32,292 nt of DNA from NCBI GenBank assembly GCA_020629055.1, contig JAHDEB010000001.1:72761-105052 (forward strand). Reading direction: 5' to 3'. Position 1 is the stretch's first letter. Each line of letters opens with the position of its first letter. The DNA comes from Chloroflexota bacterium. Its GTDB lineage: Bacteria > Chloroflexota > Anaerolineae > Promineifilales > Promineifilaceae. Of this stretch, positions 9,456 through 17,460 are shown in pieces. A model generated the notes under the pieces. It was not told the DNA's origin, ran no database searches, and saw nothing but the letters and a program-made list of their open reading frames with translations. Position numbers and translations under genes: made by a program.

Positions 9456-11261
9456 TTGTTCAACACTGGTAAATTTTTGTGGGTGTGTGCCTTCACATTT
9501 TTCGGTTTGTTGGGATTTGTACTGTTGGGCGGCCAAGATCACCAAGGGGTCGTACAGGCTGATTCTGCACCTTTTGTAGAAGAACGATTGCAAATCGCTC
9601 AAATCCGATATGCGAATCAGGATGAACTCAACCGATTGATTACCAGCTATGATGTTTGGGACGTCGAGCCAGATACACAGATGGTGACAATCGCCGCAGA
9701 TCGCCAGACGATTAGAAATTTAGTGAACGATGAATGGTCGTTCACCCTTGATCCAAAATTAGCCGAGCTGCATCTGCCCACGTCTGCTGCTGGGCAAAGG
9801 GCGCCAGAAACTTTTTTTGGCGGTTATAAAACCAATGATGAGATCGTAGCAGAGTTGCAGAGATTGGCGGCCGACTATCCAAATCTAACCAAATTGGTTG
9901 ATTATGGAGACAGTTTCTGTAAACAGACCAATGGATGTGAAACACCGGGCGGAGAGACATTGCCCGGCCGAGATTTGCTTGCCCTACGTATCTCAAACAA
10001 ATCAATTACAGGAACCTCTACAATTTCCGGTACACAAATTTTATCTGGAACAAAACCTGTGTTTTTACTGCATGCCGGTATTCACGCACGTGAACTGGCT
10101 GTACAAGAAACCAGCTTACGTTTTGCTGGCTGGCTGTTAGAAAACTATGCGACGAATAGCACCGTCAAACCGATTGTAGATTGGCAAGAAACGTGGGTGA
10201 TTCCGGTAGCCAACCCAGATGGATATGACACCGTTGTCTTAGGCACTCAGCCACCCTACAACACATTCCCATACTCCGGATCCCCCTTGTTACATCGTAA
10301 AAACGGCCGGGTTACTTCCGGCTGTGCTTGGCCATCTTTTGTCAGCAATCAGTTCGGCGTCGACCTAAATCGAAATCACAGCTTTGGCTGGGGGCCGATT
10401 GGCACCAGTACCAACCCTTGCAACACTGTGTTTAACGGATCAGGCGGTGGGTCTGAGCCTGAAACGGTCGCCTATGAGCGTGTGATAGATGCGCTGATCA
10501 TCGACCAACGTGGCCCTAATCGAACAGATGAAGCTCCGGCCGATACTACCGGTATCGCCATCAGCTTGCATAGCTATGGTGGAGATATTATTTACTCTTG
10601 GGGAGACGGTCTGTCCCCAGATATCGCACCCAATAATGACGACCTGCGCGGTATTGCTGATCGACTAAGCAAAGATAACGGATATCGGCCGATTCAGGGA
10701 AATGACTTTTACTCTGTATCTGGTGCGACAGATGACCATATTTATGGCACCTACGGAATTCCTTCGTTTACTTTCGAGCTGGGGACCACATTTTTGCAGG
10801 CATACGGCGAGACCTCTACAACGATTTGGAACGACAATCGCCCTGCCTTGCTCTATGCTGCCAGTATCGCCCGTGCGCCGTATCAATTGGTCAAGGGTCC
10901 TGAATTAAACAACTTGACCTACCAAATTACAGACAGTCAGCTAACTATTAAAGGATCGGTAGATGATGGTCAAAATGGGGCAGATACGATTACGGCCGTC
11001 ACCGCCCAAATGAGTGCCCCATATCCTCTGCCAAGCACGCTCCAAATAGCTGGTACCCCGGACGATGGTGCCTTCGACTCCTCTGCTGAGCAGTTTACAA
11101 TTGGCCCTGTCGATTTAGATGAATACGAATGTAAGGGTGAGTTTTATTTACATGGAACCGATCAAACCGGACAAACAGGCCCCATCGCTTCGGTACACGT
11201 TTCAAGTGAAAGCTGCCAAGATGATCACATGATCTACCTGCCTGTTTCCCCCAATAACTAA
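9456..11261 (+). CDS. Secreted M14-family zinc carboxypeptidase
   Basis: This 601-residue metallopeptidase should remove C-terminal residues from peptides outside the cytoplasm. It begins with a hydrophobic signal segment (residues 7-26) and has an N-terminal region of about 100 residues that may be a propeptide. The catalytic domain spans about 110-470. Zinc ligands are His210 and Glu213 in GIHARE and His372 in SLHSYGG. Asn305/Arg306 in VDLNRN match the substrate-carboxylate binders, and Glu441 in TFELGTTF is the catalytic base. A beta-rich C-terminal domain ends in IYLPVSPNN. The TTG start at 9456 is supported by AAGGA about 8 nt upstream. The next gene, an MFS transporter, starts 11 nt after its stop, so the two are probably cotranscribed, perhaps linking peptide digestion to transport. 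That functional link is inference. Confidence 0.9.
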   Translation: MFNTGKFLWVCAFTFFGLLGFVLLGGQDHQGVVQADSAPFVEERLQIAQIRYANQDELNRLITSYDVWDVEPDTQMVTIAADRQTIRNLVNDEWSFTLDPKLAELHLPTSAAGQRAPETFFGGYKTNDEIVAELQRLAADYPNLTKLVDYGDSFCKQTNGCETPGGETLPGRDLLALRISNKSITGTSTISGTQILSGTKPVFLLHAGIHARELAVQETSLRFAGWLLENYATNSTVKPIVDWQETWVIPVANPDGYDTVVLGTQPPYNTFPYSGSPLLHRKNGRVTSGCAWPSFVSNQFGVDLNRNHSFGWGPIGTSTNPCNTVFNGSGGGSEPETVAYERVIDALIIDQRGPNRTDEAPADTTGIAISLHSYGGDIIYSWGDGLSPDIAPNNDDLRGIADRLSKDNGYRPIQGNDFYSVSGATDDHIYGTYGIPSFTFELGTTFLQAYGETSTTIWNDNRPALLYAASIARAPYQLVKGPELNNLTYQITDSQLTIKGSVDDGQNGADTITAVTAQMSAPYPLPSTLQIAGTPDDGAFDSSAEQFTIGPVDLDEYECKGEFYLHGTDQTGQTGPIASVHVSSESCQDDHMIYLPVSPNN

Positions 11262-11272
11262 CCGAGGAGACG

Positions 11273-12508
11273 ATGAACAATCGATCACCAGAAAATAAAA
11301 CCTTAATCCAGAATTTAATCTGGTTTATTTACTTGCCCGGTTTTTTGTTTGCCGTTGGCACTGGGATGATCGCCCCGGTTCTGCCCCTTTTTGCACGGAA
11401 CTTGACCGAGAGCTTTCAACTGATCGGTTGGGTCTTAGCGGCCGACTTTTTAGGGCAGGTCGTGTCAGATGTTCCGGCCGGATATTTGATGGAGCGCGTC
11501 GGCCGCAAACGGGGCATGATATTGGGATTAATTATAATCGGGGTGGCGACAGGCTTAATCTTTTTAGTAACGGCGGTCTGGCAACTATTTGTATTGCGCG
11601 TTATTGCCGGATTTGGCGTGTCTATGTACTCAGTGGCACGTCATGCTTGGCTGGCTGACGGGGTCGATGTTAGCGCTCGCGGCCGTGCGATCGCCGTGAT
11701 CGGGGGTGTTTTCCGAGGGGGAAAAGTGGTTGGGCCACTGATCGGGGGAACCGTAGCGGTGACATTTGGCCAACGCCCAACGTTTATCCTGTTTACCCTC
11801 ATTCTGCTGGTGCCCATCATGATTTTGGTATTGCGCACTGACCCGAACTTGGCGGCTGAACAGAAACAGCAAGATGAAAAGAATCGGAAGAATGAAAGCC
11901 ATCTAAAAGATTTCGGGGACATTTTGCGCAACTATGGGCATATTATCATTCCGGCCGGTACCGGGGCCTTTTTTGCACAAATGGTTCGCTCCGCCCGCAC
12001 CGTCATCCTACCCTTGTTTGCCGCTGTTAACTTGGGTCTAAACGAACAGCAGATCGGTACGATTTTAGCAACCTCATCTTTAATTGATACGATTCTTTTC
12101 CCCTTAGCCGGTTATCTAATGGATCGGTACGGAAGAAAATATGCGATTGTTCCCAGCTTTGTTTTTCAGGGGATTGGTGTCCTATTCATCGCGATGTCGA
12201 CCGGCTATTGGGGACTTATGTTTGCCGCCTGCTTAATCGGCCTTGGCAACGGCATTAGCTCTGGCACAATGATGACGTTGAGCGCTGACTTGTCCCCTAA
12301 AGAATCACGAGGCGGCTTTTTGGGGTTATGGCGTTTAATCGGAGACGCTGGGTTTGCCAGTGCACCGCTGATTGTTGGGGCGATTGCTGATGCGCTCACG
12401 TTAGGGGCTGCAACGATTGTTTTAGCCTTTTCTGGTGGAATCGCATCAGCTATTTTTGCATGGTTTGTGCCGGAAACGCTGAAGAAAGAACCTGTGGCGG
12501 CCGACTAG
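11273..12508 (+). CDS. MFS transporter (12-TM)
   Basis: This is a 411-residue inner-membrane permease of the major facilitator superfamily. About twelve hydrophobic segments are visible. The conserved loop-2/3 motif appears in each half: PAGYLMERVGRKRG in the N-terminal half and LAGYLMDRYGRKY in the C-terminal half. GAGGAG lies about 3-8 nt upstream of the ATG, and the spacing to the preceding carboxypeptidase stop is 11 nt, which suggests an operon. The overall look is of a drug/metabolite efflux-type MFS. The substrate cannot be read from the sequence, and export of peptides or antibiotics and uptake are all possible. Confidence 0.88.
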   Translation: MNNRSPENKTLIQNLIWFIYLPGFLFAVGTGMIAPVLPLFARNLTESFQLIGWVLAADFLGQVVSDVPAGYLMERVGRKRGMILGLIIIGVATGLIFLVTAVWQLFVLRVIAGFGVSMYSVARHAWLADGVDVSARGRAIAVIGGVFRGGKVVGPLIGGTVAVTFGQRPTFILFTLILLVPIMILVLRTDPNLAAEQKQQDEKNRKNESHLKDFGDILRNYGHIIIPAGTGAFFAQMVRSARTVILPLFAAVNLGLNEQQIGTILATSSLIDTILFPLAGYLMDRYGRKYAIVPSFVFQGIGVLFIAMSTGYWGLMFAACLIGLGNGISSGTMMTLSADLSPKESRGGFLGLWRLIGDAGFASAPLIVGAIADALTLGAATIVLAFSGGIASAIFAWFVPETLKKEPVAAD

Positions 12509-12536
12509 TGCCTGTCAAATGTCATTTGGCAAAACG

Positions 12537-13577
12537 CTAGTCAGACGATAGGGGCTGCCCCCAAACCGCAAACTCATTCCCACTTGGTTCTGTAAAATGG
12601 AAGCGTCGGCCACCTGGAAAATCGAAAATCTCGCGAAAAATCTTCCCACCGGCCGCTACAACTTTTGCTTGTGTCCCTTCTAAATCATCACTGTAAAAGA
12701 CGACCAGAGCACTTCCTTCATCGGCTCGAGCTTTTTGATCAGATTGAAAGAAGCCGCCGTCTAATCCCTCTCCAGAAAAATCGCAGTATGCGGGGCCAAA
12801 GTCTCGAAACGACCAGCCAAACGCGGCTGTAAAAAACGCTTTGGTCGCAGGCAGATTAACGGCCGGCAGTTCGACATAGTTAATCTTCTCATGCCGATTT
12901 GTATCTAATGCCCGATCAGGATAGTTTGTAAAAATCCCATCGACCCCCATATGCCGCATGCGTTCCATGTCTAATTTTTCATTGACCGTATAGACCAAAA
13001 CGCTTAACCCATGGCTGTGGGCAGTGTCCACCATCTTTTTTGTAACCATCCTTAAAGATGGATTGATGCCGACAGCTTCTAAATCGTTTAAAACAAAGTC
13101 ATAATCGATTTCTCCGGTCCAAAATAAAGCGGCTCGTTTATATTTCGGATTAATTTTTTTAGCTTCCATCAGCTCTGCATGGTCAAAGGAAGAGAGAAGA
13201 ATTTGCTCGGCCCGCCACGGCGCAGGCAGATGATTGTCTAAATAGTGAATAACAGGGGCAGCCGTCCCAGGCCCTTTTAGCTCGATGTTTAACCCAACTC
13301 GGCCGTCGATTAGGTTAACGACTTCGCTTAACAATGGGATTTGCTGGCCGTTGCCTGCATCTAGTGAACGCAAGTGGGCTAGGGTGTGGTCCATCACCGC
13401 TCCGGTGCCATTGGTTGTGCGGTCTAAATCATCATCATGAATTACAACCATGTCGTTTTCAACCGCATAAACATCGATTTCGATCCAATCCACCCCCATA
13501 TCTAGTGCTATTTGAATCGCCTCTAAAGTATTTTCCGGGGCATGCCCCATTGCTCCACGGTGTCCGATAATGATCAT
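12537..13577 (-). CDS. Glycerophosphodiester phosphodiesterase fused to a VOC/glyoxalase domain
   Basis: This is a 346-residue single open frame with two domains. Residues 1-225 are a GDPD TIM barrel, which hydrolyses glycerophosphodiesters to glycerol-3-phosphate and an alcohol. Catalytic and metal residues are visible: His6/Arg7 (IGHRG), Glu15/Asn16 (PENT), Glu33/Asp35 (IEIDV), His47/Asp48 (VIHDDDLDRTTNG) and Glu99/Lys101 (IELKG). Residues 231-341 form a glyoxalase/VOC domain (INYVELPAVNLPATKAFFTAAFGW, ending FHFTEPSGNEFAVW). They are joined by only about 6-8 residues. There is no signal peptide, so it acts in the cytoplasm. GAGG precedes the ATG on the minus strand. The gene is convergent with the MFS gene, with a gap of only 28 bp. 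The fusion is unusual; each domain is individually well supported. Confidence 0.9.
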   Translation of the reverse strand: MIIIGHRGAMGHAPENTLEAIQIALDMGVDWIEIDVYAVENDMVVIHDDDLDRTTNGTGAVMDHTLAHLRSLDAGNGQQIPLLSEVVNLIDGRVGLNIELKGPGTAAPVIHYLDNHLPAPWRAEQILLSSFDHAELMEAKKINPKYKRAALFWTGEIDYDFVLNDLEAVGINPSLRMVTKKMVDTAHSHGLSVLVYTVNEKLDMERMRHMGVDGIFTNYPDRALDTNRHEKINYVELPAVNLPATKAFFTAAFGWSFRDFGPAYCDFSGEGLDGGFFQSDQKARADEGSALVVFYSDDLEGTQAKVVAAGGKIFREIFDFPGGRRFHFTEPSGNEFAVWGQPLSSD

Positions 13578-13649
13578 AATTTTTTCCTCAGTTTGCTGTT
13601 TTGCTCAGCCTCGCTTAAGCCGCTCGTCTTCTGCATGGCGACCATTGAT

Positions 13650-15173
13650 TTATTCTTGAATTGTTTCCATTCGCTTGATACCGGTCCGATCTAATATGAG
13701 TCGAATACGGCTGTGAATTTTGGCTTTTTGCGGCCGTACTGTGCGATACCTTGAAACAATGTTCAAGTGATAGACTTTGTGGCACGAAATGGAACGAAGC
13801 TCGCCATCTTCCAAAAAAGCACGTTCTTGAATTGGCTCGGCCATTTTGTTCAGGTAGGCGCGTACATCATATCGCAAAATATCGTTGATGCCGGTAATTT
13901 GCACCATATCCCCAAAGATCCGTTTAAAGGCATCTGCAAATAAAACAATCTCTTTTGAATGGCGGATAATCGTTTCTTCACGGCCGTCATTGTCGATCTT
14001 GCTAAACTGATCTCGATCACGCCTTAAAAGCACCAAGCGTGGTACCTGACTCTCTGTTACAAAGTCGACTTTCTCTTTTAGATACCCTAACTTTACCCCA
14101 TCTTGGGTTCGAATTGTGATGCGCCTGTCATGCAAAAATGGCTGCAATCGCTGAGAGAAAAGGTCTCGCCCTAACTCTTTAATCCTGTCCTTAAACATAT
14201 AGCCAACGACAAGGGCGGTAAAAACGGGCAAGGTAAAACTGCCATATTGTGACTGGAAGTAAAACGCCACCAAGGTCGCAAAAATCATAGCGATCCCGGC
14301 CGCGGCCGCGTTGGTTAAATGGGTTAATCTTTTTCCATCTTTAGAGATGTCTGCACTAAGAAACAAGACGCTGGACGCATATTTTTTTAATACAGAGGCT
14401 CGATAGAGGTAGGTTTCGTTTTCATCTGACATGTTTAATAATGAAAAATACCCATGATGTCGGCGATGTTTGGTCTCGCCCTCCACCCGATCAGATATCC
14501 GCATTCGAAAATCGGGTCGATTACTTTTCTTTGAGTAGGCTTCAACAATCTGAAACAATTCGAGTAACCCTTCTTCTACTAAGATGCTAATCGATTCATC
14601 AGTCAGCCGATACCCATTCAGTAAAGACTCGGGAACATGTGGCAGATTAAATGTCGCAAACATCTCTCGAAACTGATCGCTAATTGTCGCAGTCTCCGTT
14701 AGAAACTCTTCAACCAGTGTATCAACCACAAGGTGAACCTTTCCGTTTTGACTTACCTCTTCGATTCGGCTTTTGATGTGCATCAAGTGCTCACGTATCG
14801 CACTATTTAACATCGCCGCTAGCAGCTTAAGCAACGTATTTAGCTTTGCTATGCTTTTTGAGTCATTGATCCAATCCGGTTGGCCGATCAAAGTTTTAAT
14901 TGCGCTTAAAGGTGAGACGTGGCTTTCTGTAAAGTCACGTAATAGCATCGAAGGGGTTTTTAAGCGTATGTAGTTTTGAACGTCTCGATAGAAATCCTTT
15001 TTGCTATAGGTATCGGCCGATAGACCCAGCGTGTGGGGGGAAAAAATGTAGGTTTCCACGGTGTAGTGTGTTTGGCGACCTTCGAGCAGCTCGTAATCAA
15101 GTTTAATTTCAACCTGATATTGGTCGTGAGGCTTGACAGCCTGTTGAATCGATTCTATTGCTAAATGCATCAT
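13650..15173 (-). CDS. Uncharacterised membrane protein with two TM segments
   Basis: I do not recognise the family. The protein is 507 residues with no signal peptide. Residues 1-285 are a soluble, largely helical region containing motifs such as EGRQTHYTVETYIFSP and YSKKDFYRDVQNYIR. Two closely spaced hydrophobic segments at about 288-308 and 311-327 form a hairpin. It is followed by a basic segment (FKDRIKELGRDLFSQRL) and a soluble C-terminal domain of about 180 residues (ending HSRIRLILDRTGIKRM). That topology puts both large domains on the same side, probably the cytoplasm. ATG 15173 and ATG 15170 are both possible starts. It faces the small-RNA/hydrolase locus divergently across a 394-bp gap. 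Confidence 0.75.
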   Translation of the reverse strand: MMHLAIESIQQAVKPHDQYQVEIKLDYELLEGRQTHYTVETYIFSPHTLGLSADTYSKKDFYRDVQNYIRLKTPSMLLRDFTESHVSPLSAIKTLIGQPDWINDSKSIAKLNTLLKLLAAMLNSAIREHLMHIKSRIEEVSQNGKVHLVVDTLVEEFLTETATISDQFREMFATFNLPHVPESLLNGYRLTDESISILVEEGLLELFQIVEAYSKKSNRPDFRMRISDRVEGETKHRRHHGYFSLLNMSDENETYLYRASVLKKYASSVLFLSADISKDGKRLTHLTNAAAAGIAMIFATLVAFYFQSQYGSFTLPVFTALVVGYMFKDRIKELGRDLFSQRLQPFLHDRRITIRTQDGVKLGYLKEKVDFVTESQVPRLVLLRRDRDQFSKIDNDGREETIIRHSKEIVLFADAFKRIFGDMVQITGINDILRYDVRAYLNKMAEPIQERAFLEDGELRSISCHKVYHLNIVSRYRTVRPQKAKIHSRIRLILDRTGIKRMETIQE

Positions 15174-15315
15174 CCTATCCTACCCAAAGTCTTGCAGAAA
15201 CGCAGATTTTAATTGAAATCCTGCCTAAATTGCCCTCCACTTTATGCAATTCAACCCCTACATTGAACCCTTCTTAGGGGAAACAAGTACAGATTTTCGT
15301 ATATAGGTTTTTGTC

Positions 15316-15331
15316 TGTAATCTAGATTACA
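15316..15331. promoter_or_regulatory. Perfect 16-bp palindrome, candidate operator
   Basis: TGTAATCTAGATTACA equals its own reverse complement. It lies 39 bp upstream of the TTGACA -35 box and between divergent genes, the usual place for a dimeric repressor or activator site. No regulator gene is adjacent. Confidence 0.5.
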
Positions 15332-15370
15332 CTTTGGGTGAATAATAAGTTACTTTAATAGTCCTGAGGA

Positions 15371-15399
15371 TTGACATTGACCTTAGTGGCTGGTAAACT
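15371..15399 (+). promoter_or_regulatory. Sigma-70-type promoter
   Basis: A perfect -35 box TTGACA (15371-15376), a 17-bp spacer and a -10-like box TAAACT (15394-15399, 4 of 6 matches) predict a start near 15405-15407. It is the best promoter match I found in the window and points at the hairpin-terminator just downstream. Confidence 0.65.
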
Positions 15400-15405
15400 C
15401 ATAAG

Positions 15406-15469
15406 TGCATAGGCTCCCCCCCGAGGTGGTAGGTTCAACGCCCGTTGTTCCTCCACCTCACTTTTTTTT
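15406..15469 (+). ncRNA. Candidate small RNA (about 65 nt) ending in an intrinsic terminator
   Basis: A transcript from the promoter above would be about 65 nt. Its 3' part folds into a long stem: GAGGTGG (15423-15429) with CCACCTC (15453-15459), AGG (15431-15433) with CCT (15450-15452), and CAAC with GTTG around a GCCC tetraloop (15440-15443). Eight T's follow (15462-15469). The 5' part is short and C-rich, with no start codon having a ribosome-binding site. It could be a trans-acting sRNA, or a terminated leader of the downstream hydrolase operon. It does not fit a tRNA, 6S or SRP RNA. Confidence 0.5.
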
Positions 15470-15567
15470 AGGGGCCTTTTTTTGTTTTATGGGGTAGTCA
15501 TTGTTTAGGGTATACTTTTTTTCCTTTTTTAAAGAAAGGGTGAAGCAATTGTGCATCTAGGAGAAAA

Positions 15568-16302
15568 ATTATCAGCGCGTGGCATGACTCTGTACTAGTA
15601 GAAAATCAAACTGCAGCTTACATTACCGGTTTAACCCACAGGGTTAGACTCCCAAAAGTTGAAAGTAAAAATGATAAATATCCTACGTTGCTACTGGTTC
15701 ACGGCCGTCATGGGAATGAAGATGTCCCGTGGATATTCGCACGAAATATTCCCGATAATTGGCTGATTGTTTCGCCGCGCGCTATTGAGTTTGAACCAGA
15801 GACTGATCAGCATGAAACAGGATACTCGTGGATCGAAATGCCCCCAGTCGGTTGGCCTGAAATCGGTGACTTTGATGGGGCGGTGCAAGCGATGTCTGAT
15901 TTTGCCGTGGCGTTACCCGATGTTTATGATGCTGACCCTGAACGGATCATCGCTTTAGGCTTTAGCCAAGGCGCGGCTACATTGTTGGCCACGGCCGTTC
16001 AGCATCCGGACTTGTTGCAAGGCATTGCCGCGCTGGTTGGGTTTGTGCCCGATTTAGATGATGAAACGATCCAGCGTAAACCTTTGCAAAATTTATCGGT
16101 TTTCATGGCGGCCGGAGAGCGGGATGAACGTATTCCCGTAGAGATTGCGACCCAATCGCGTGATACGGTACAAGCGGCCGGTGCTAACCTAGAGTGGGAC
16201 ATGTACAGCACCGGGCATAAAATGAATGGAAAAGGGATGCGCGATTTGGAAGCGTGGTTAGAAAATAAAATTAGTCAATTTGAGGATGATGGGGTTGAAT
16301 AG
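15568..16302 (+). CDS. Alpha/beta hydrolase, phospholipase/carboxylesterase family, with a non-standard start
   Basis: This is a serine hydrolase of the small carboxylesterase type. Counting from the first conventional in-frame start (TTG 15688), the nucleophile is Ser93 in LGFSQGAA, with Asp146 in AAGERDERIP and His177 in STGHKMN. The oxyanion region is LLLVHGRHGNED. The TTG cannot be the real start because the same frame is open back to 15544 and reads as protein (SAWHDSVLVENQ, then TGLTHRVRLPKVES), completing the first strands of the fold. No ATG, GTG or TTG occurs in that extension. AGGAG at 15559-15563 is placed to serve ATT 15568 or ATC 15571, giving about 244 residues. A sequence error or frameshift is the alternative. 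An HDAC-fold gene follows within 4 nt, so the two should be cotranscribed. Confidence 0.82.
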   Translation: MISAWHDSVLVENQTAAYITGLTHRVRLPKVESKNDKYPTLLLVHGRHGNEDVPWIFARNIPDNWLIVSPRAIEFEPETDQHETGYSWIEMPPVGWPEIGDFDGAVQAMSDFAVALPDVYDADPERIIALGFSQGAATLLATAVQHPDLLQGIAALVGFVPDLDDETIQRKPLQNLSVFMAAGERDERIPVEIATQSRDTVQAAGANLEWDMYSTGHKMNGKGMRDLEAWLENKISQFEDDGVE

Positions 16303-16306
16303 GCAT

Positions 16307-17341
16307 ATGAGCACACTTTTTTCTTTTGCACCAGCGTACGAACACAATTTAATCGGGCATCCAGAACATGCTGGACGCGGAAAAGCGGTGATGGATCTTT
16401 TAACTTCACAGCAAGTTTTAGCTGATTTAGCGCTTGTTGACCCGGTGATGGCCACCCCTGAACAGGTTCGTCGTGCACATGCGCAAAATGTCATCGAGCG
16501 TGCACAGCAGATTTCTTTGCGTGGTGGTGGCCAAATTGATGCTGATACGTATGCGACCGATGCATCTTATGATCTTGCGATGGTCGCGGCCGGGGCGACA
16601 ACCAATGCGGCGCTAGCTGTCGCAAATGGAGAGCACACCAACGGTTATGTGTTTGTACGCCCACCAGGGCACCATGCGGAATATAGTCGCTCGATGGGAT
16701 TTTGCCTTTTCAATAATATCGCCGTCGCTGCAAAAGAAGTTCAAGCGAAGACCAACTGCAAACGGCTCATGATCGTAGATATCGATGTACACCATGGAAA
16801 TGGGACTCAGGATATTTTTTACGGTGATGACTCAGTTCTTTTCATTTCAACCCATCAGTTCGGTTCATTTTTTTACCCAGGTACAGGGGCCGCTCATGAG
16901 CTTGGGCAGGATGCCGCTTCAGGGTTTAACTTTAATGTGCCAATTGTGGCAGGCGTAGGGGATGCGGGATACCTATCTATCATGGATCAGCTGATCGCCC
17001 CAGCAGCCCAGAAGTTTAAGCCAGACATGATCTTGATTTCGGCCGGTTTTGATGCGCATTGGCAAGACCCATTGGCTTCAATGGAGCTAAGCTTGACCGG
17101 ATATGCTCAGCTGGCCCAAAAACTCGTCTCGATCGCCCAGGAAACATGTGAAGGGCGAATTTTGTTTGTTCAAGAAGGGGGGTATATGCTGGATGTCTTA
17201 TCACACGCGGTCTTAAACTGTCTAAACGGATTGCTTGGCAACGATAAAATCGTAGACCCTTTTGGACTTTCTCCAGTGAAAGGGTCACCTGATCTTGTGA
17301 AGATGATCAAAGAATTACAAGTTCTTCACTTGCTTAAGTGA
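16307..17341 (+). CDS. Histone-deacetylase-superfamily (class II / acetylpolyamine amidohydrolase-like) zinc deacetylase
   Basis: This 344-residue enzyme should hydrolyse acetyl-amide bonds on a lysine side chain or polyamine in the cytoplasm. Catalytic elements are complete: tandem His122/His123 in RPPGHHAE, zinc ligands Asp160 and His162 in VDIDVHHGNGT, Asp249 in SAGFDAH, and the transition-state Tyr293 in QEGGY. I chose ATG 16307 because it lies 4 nt after the hydrolase stop and gives the usual N-terminus MSTLFSFAPAYEHNLIGHPE. Earlier in-frame TTG/ATG codons (16280-16291) overlap the upstream gene. In bacteria, family members act on acetylpolyamines, acetoin-related or acetylated protein substrates, and the exact substrate is not readable here. 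Confidence 0.92.
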   Translation: MSTLFSFAPAYEHNLIGHPEHAGRGKAVMDLLTSQQVLADLALVDPVMATPEQVRRAHAQNVIERAQQISLRGGGQIDADTYATDASYDLAMVAAGATTNAALAVANGEHTNGYVFVRPPGHHAEYSRSMGFCLFNNIAVAAKEVQAKTNCKRLMIVDIDVHHGNGTQDIFYGDDSVLFISTHQFGSFFYPGTGAAHELGQDAASGFNFNVPIVAGVGDAGYLSIMDQLIAPAAQKFKPDMILISAGFDAHWQDPLASMELSLTGYAQLAQKLVSIAQETCEGRILFVQEGGYMLDVLSHAVLNCLNGLLGNDKIVDPFGLSPVKGSPDLVKMIKELQVLHLLK

Positions 17342-17460
17342 CCCTAAATTAGCATAATTGTCCCATATTAAAAGACGAAAAATTTTAAGTTCATCAATTA
17401 AACTAAAGAGCAGAAGCTTTTTAGTTAACCATATTGGAGGAGCCTAAGTCAGAGGTGACG

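Larger units (their letters stand above)
15174..15567. other. Divergent regulatory gap
   Basis: This 394-bp non-coding stretch contains a perfect palindrome (15316-15331), a near-consensus promoter (15371-15399) and a hairpin with eight T's (15423-15469). A weaker TATACT -10-like box at 15511-15516 may serve the hydrolase gene. The gap should also contain the promoter of the leftward 13650-15173 gene, which I could not pinpoint. Confidence 0.6.

Noticed and set aside
12509-12536. Hairpin TGTCAAATG/CATTTGGCA between convergent genes as a terminator
   Set aside because: The loop would be only 1 nt, or the stem 7 bp with a 5-nt loop, and there is no T-tract. Too weak to call.
15423-15460. tRNA-like 3' half (GGTTCAAC resembling a T-loop)
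   Set aside because: The flanking bases do not form a T-stem or acceptor stem. They form one long stem-loop followed by T8, which fits a terminator better.
16280-16306. N-terminal extension of the HDAC-fold protein from TTG 16280
   Set aside because: It overlaps the upstream hydrolase and adds residues not resembling the family N-terminus. ATG 16307 gives the conventional start.
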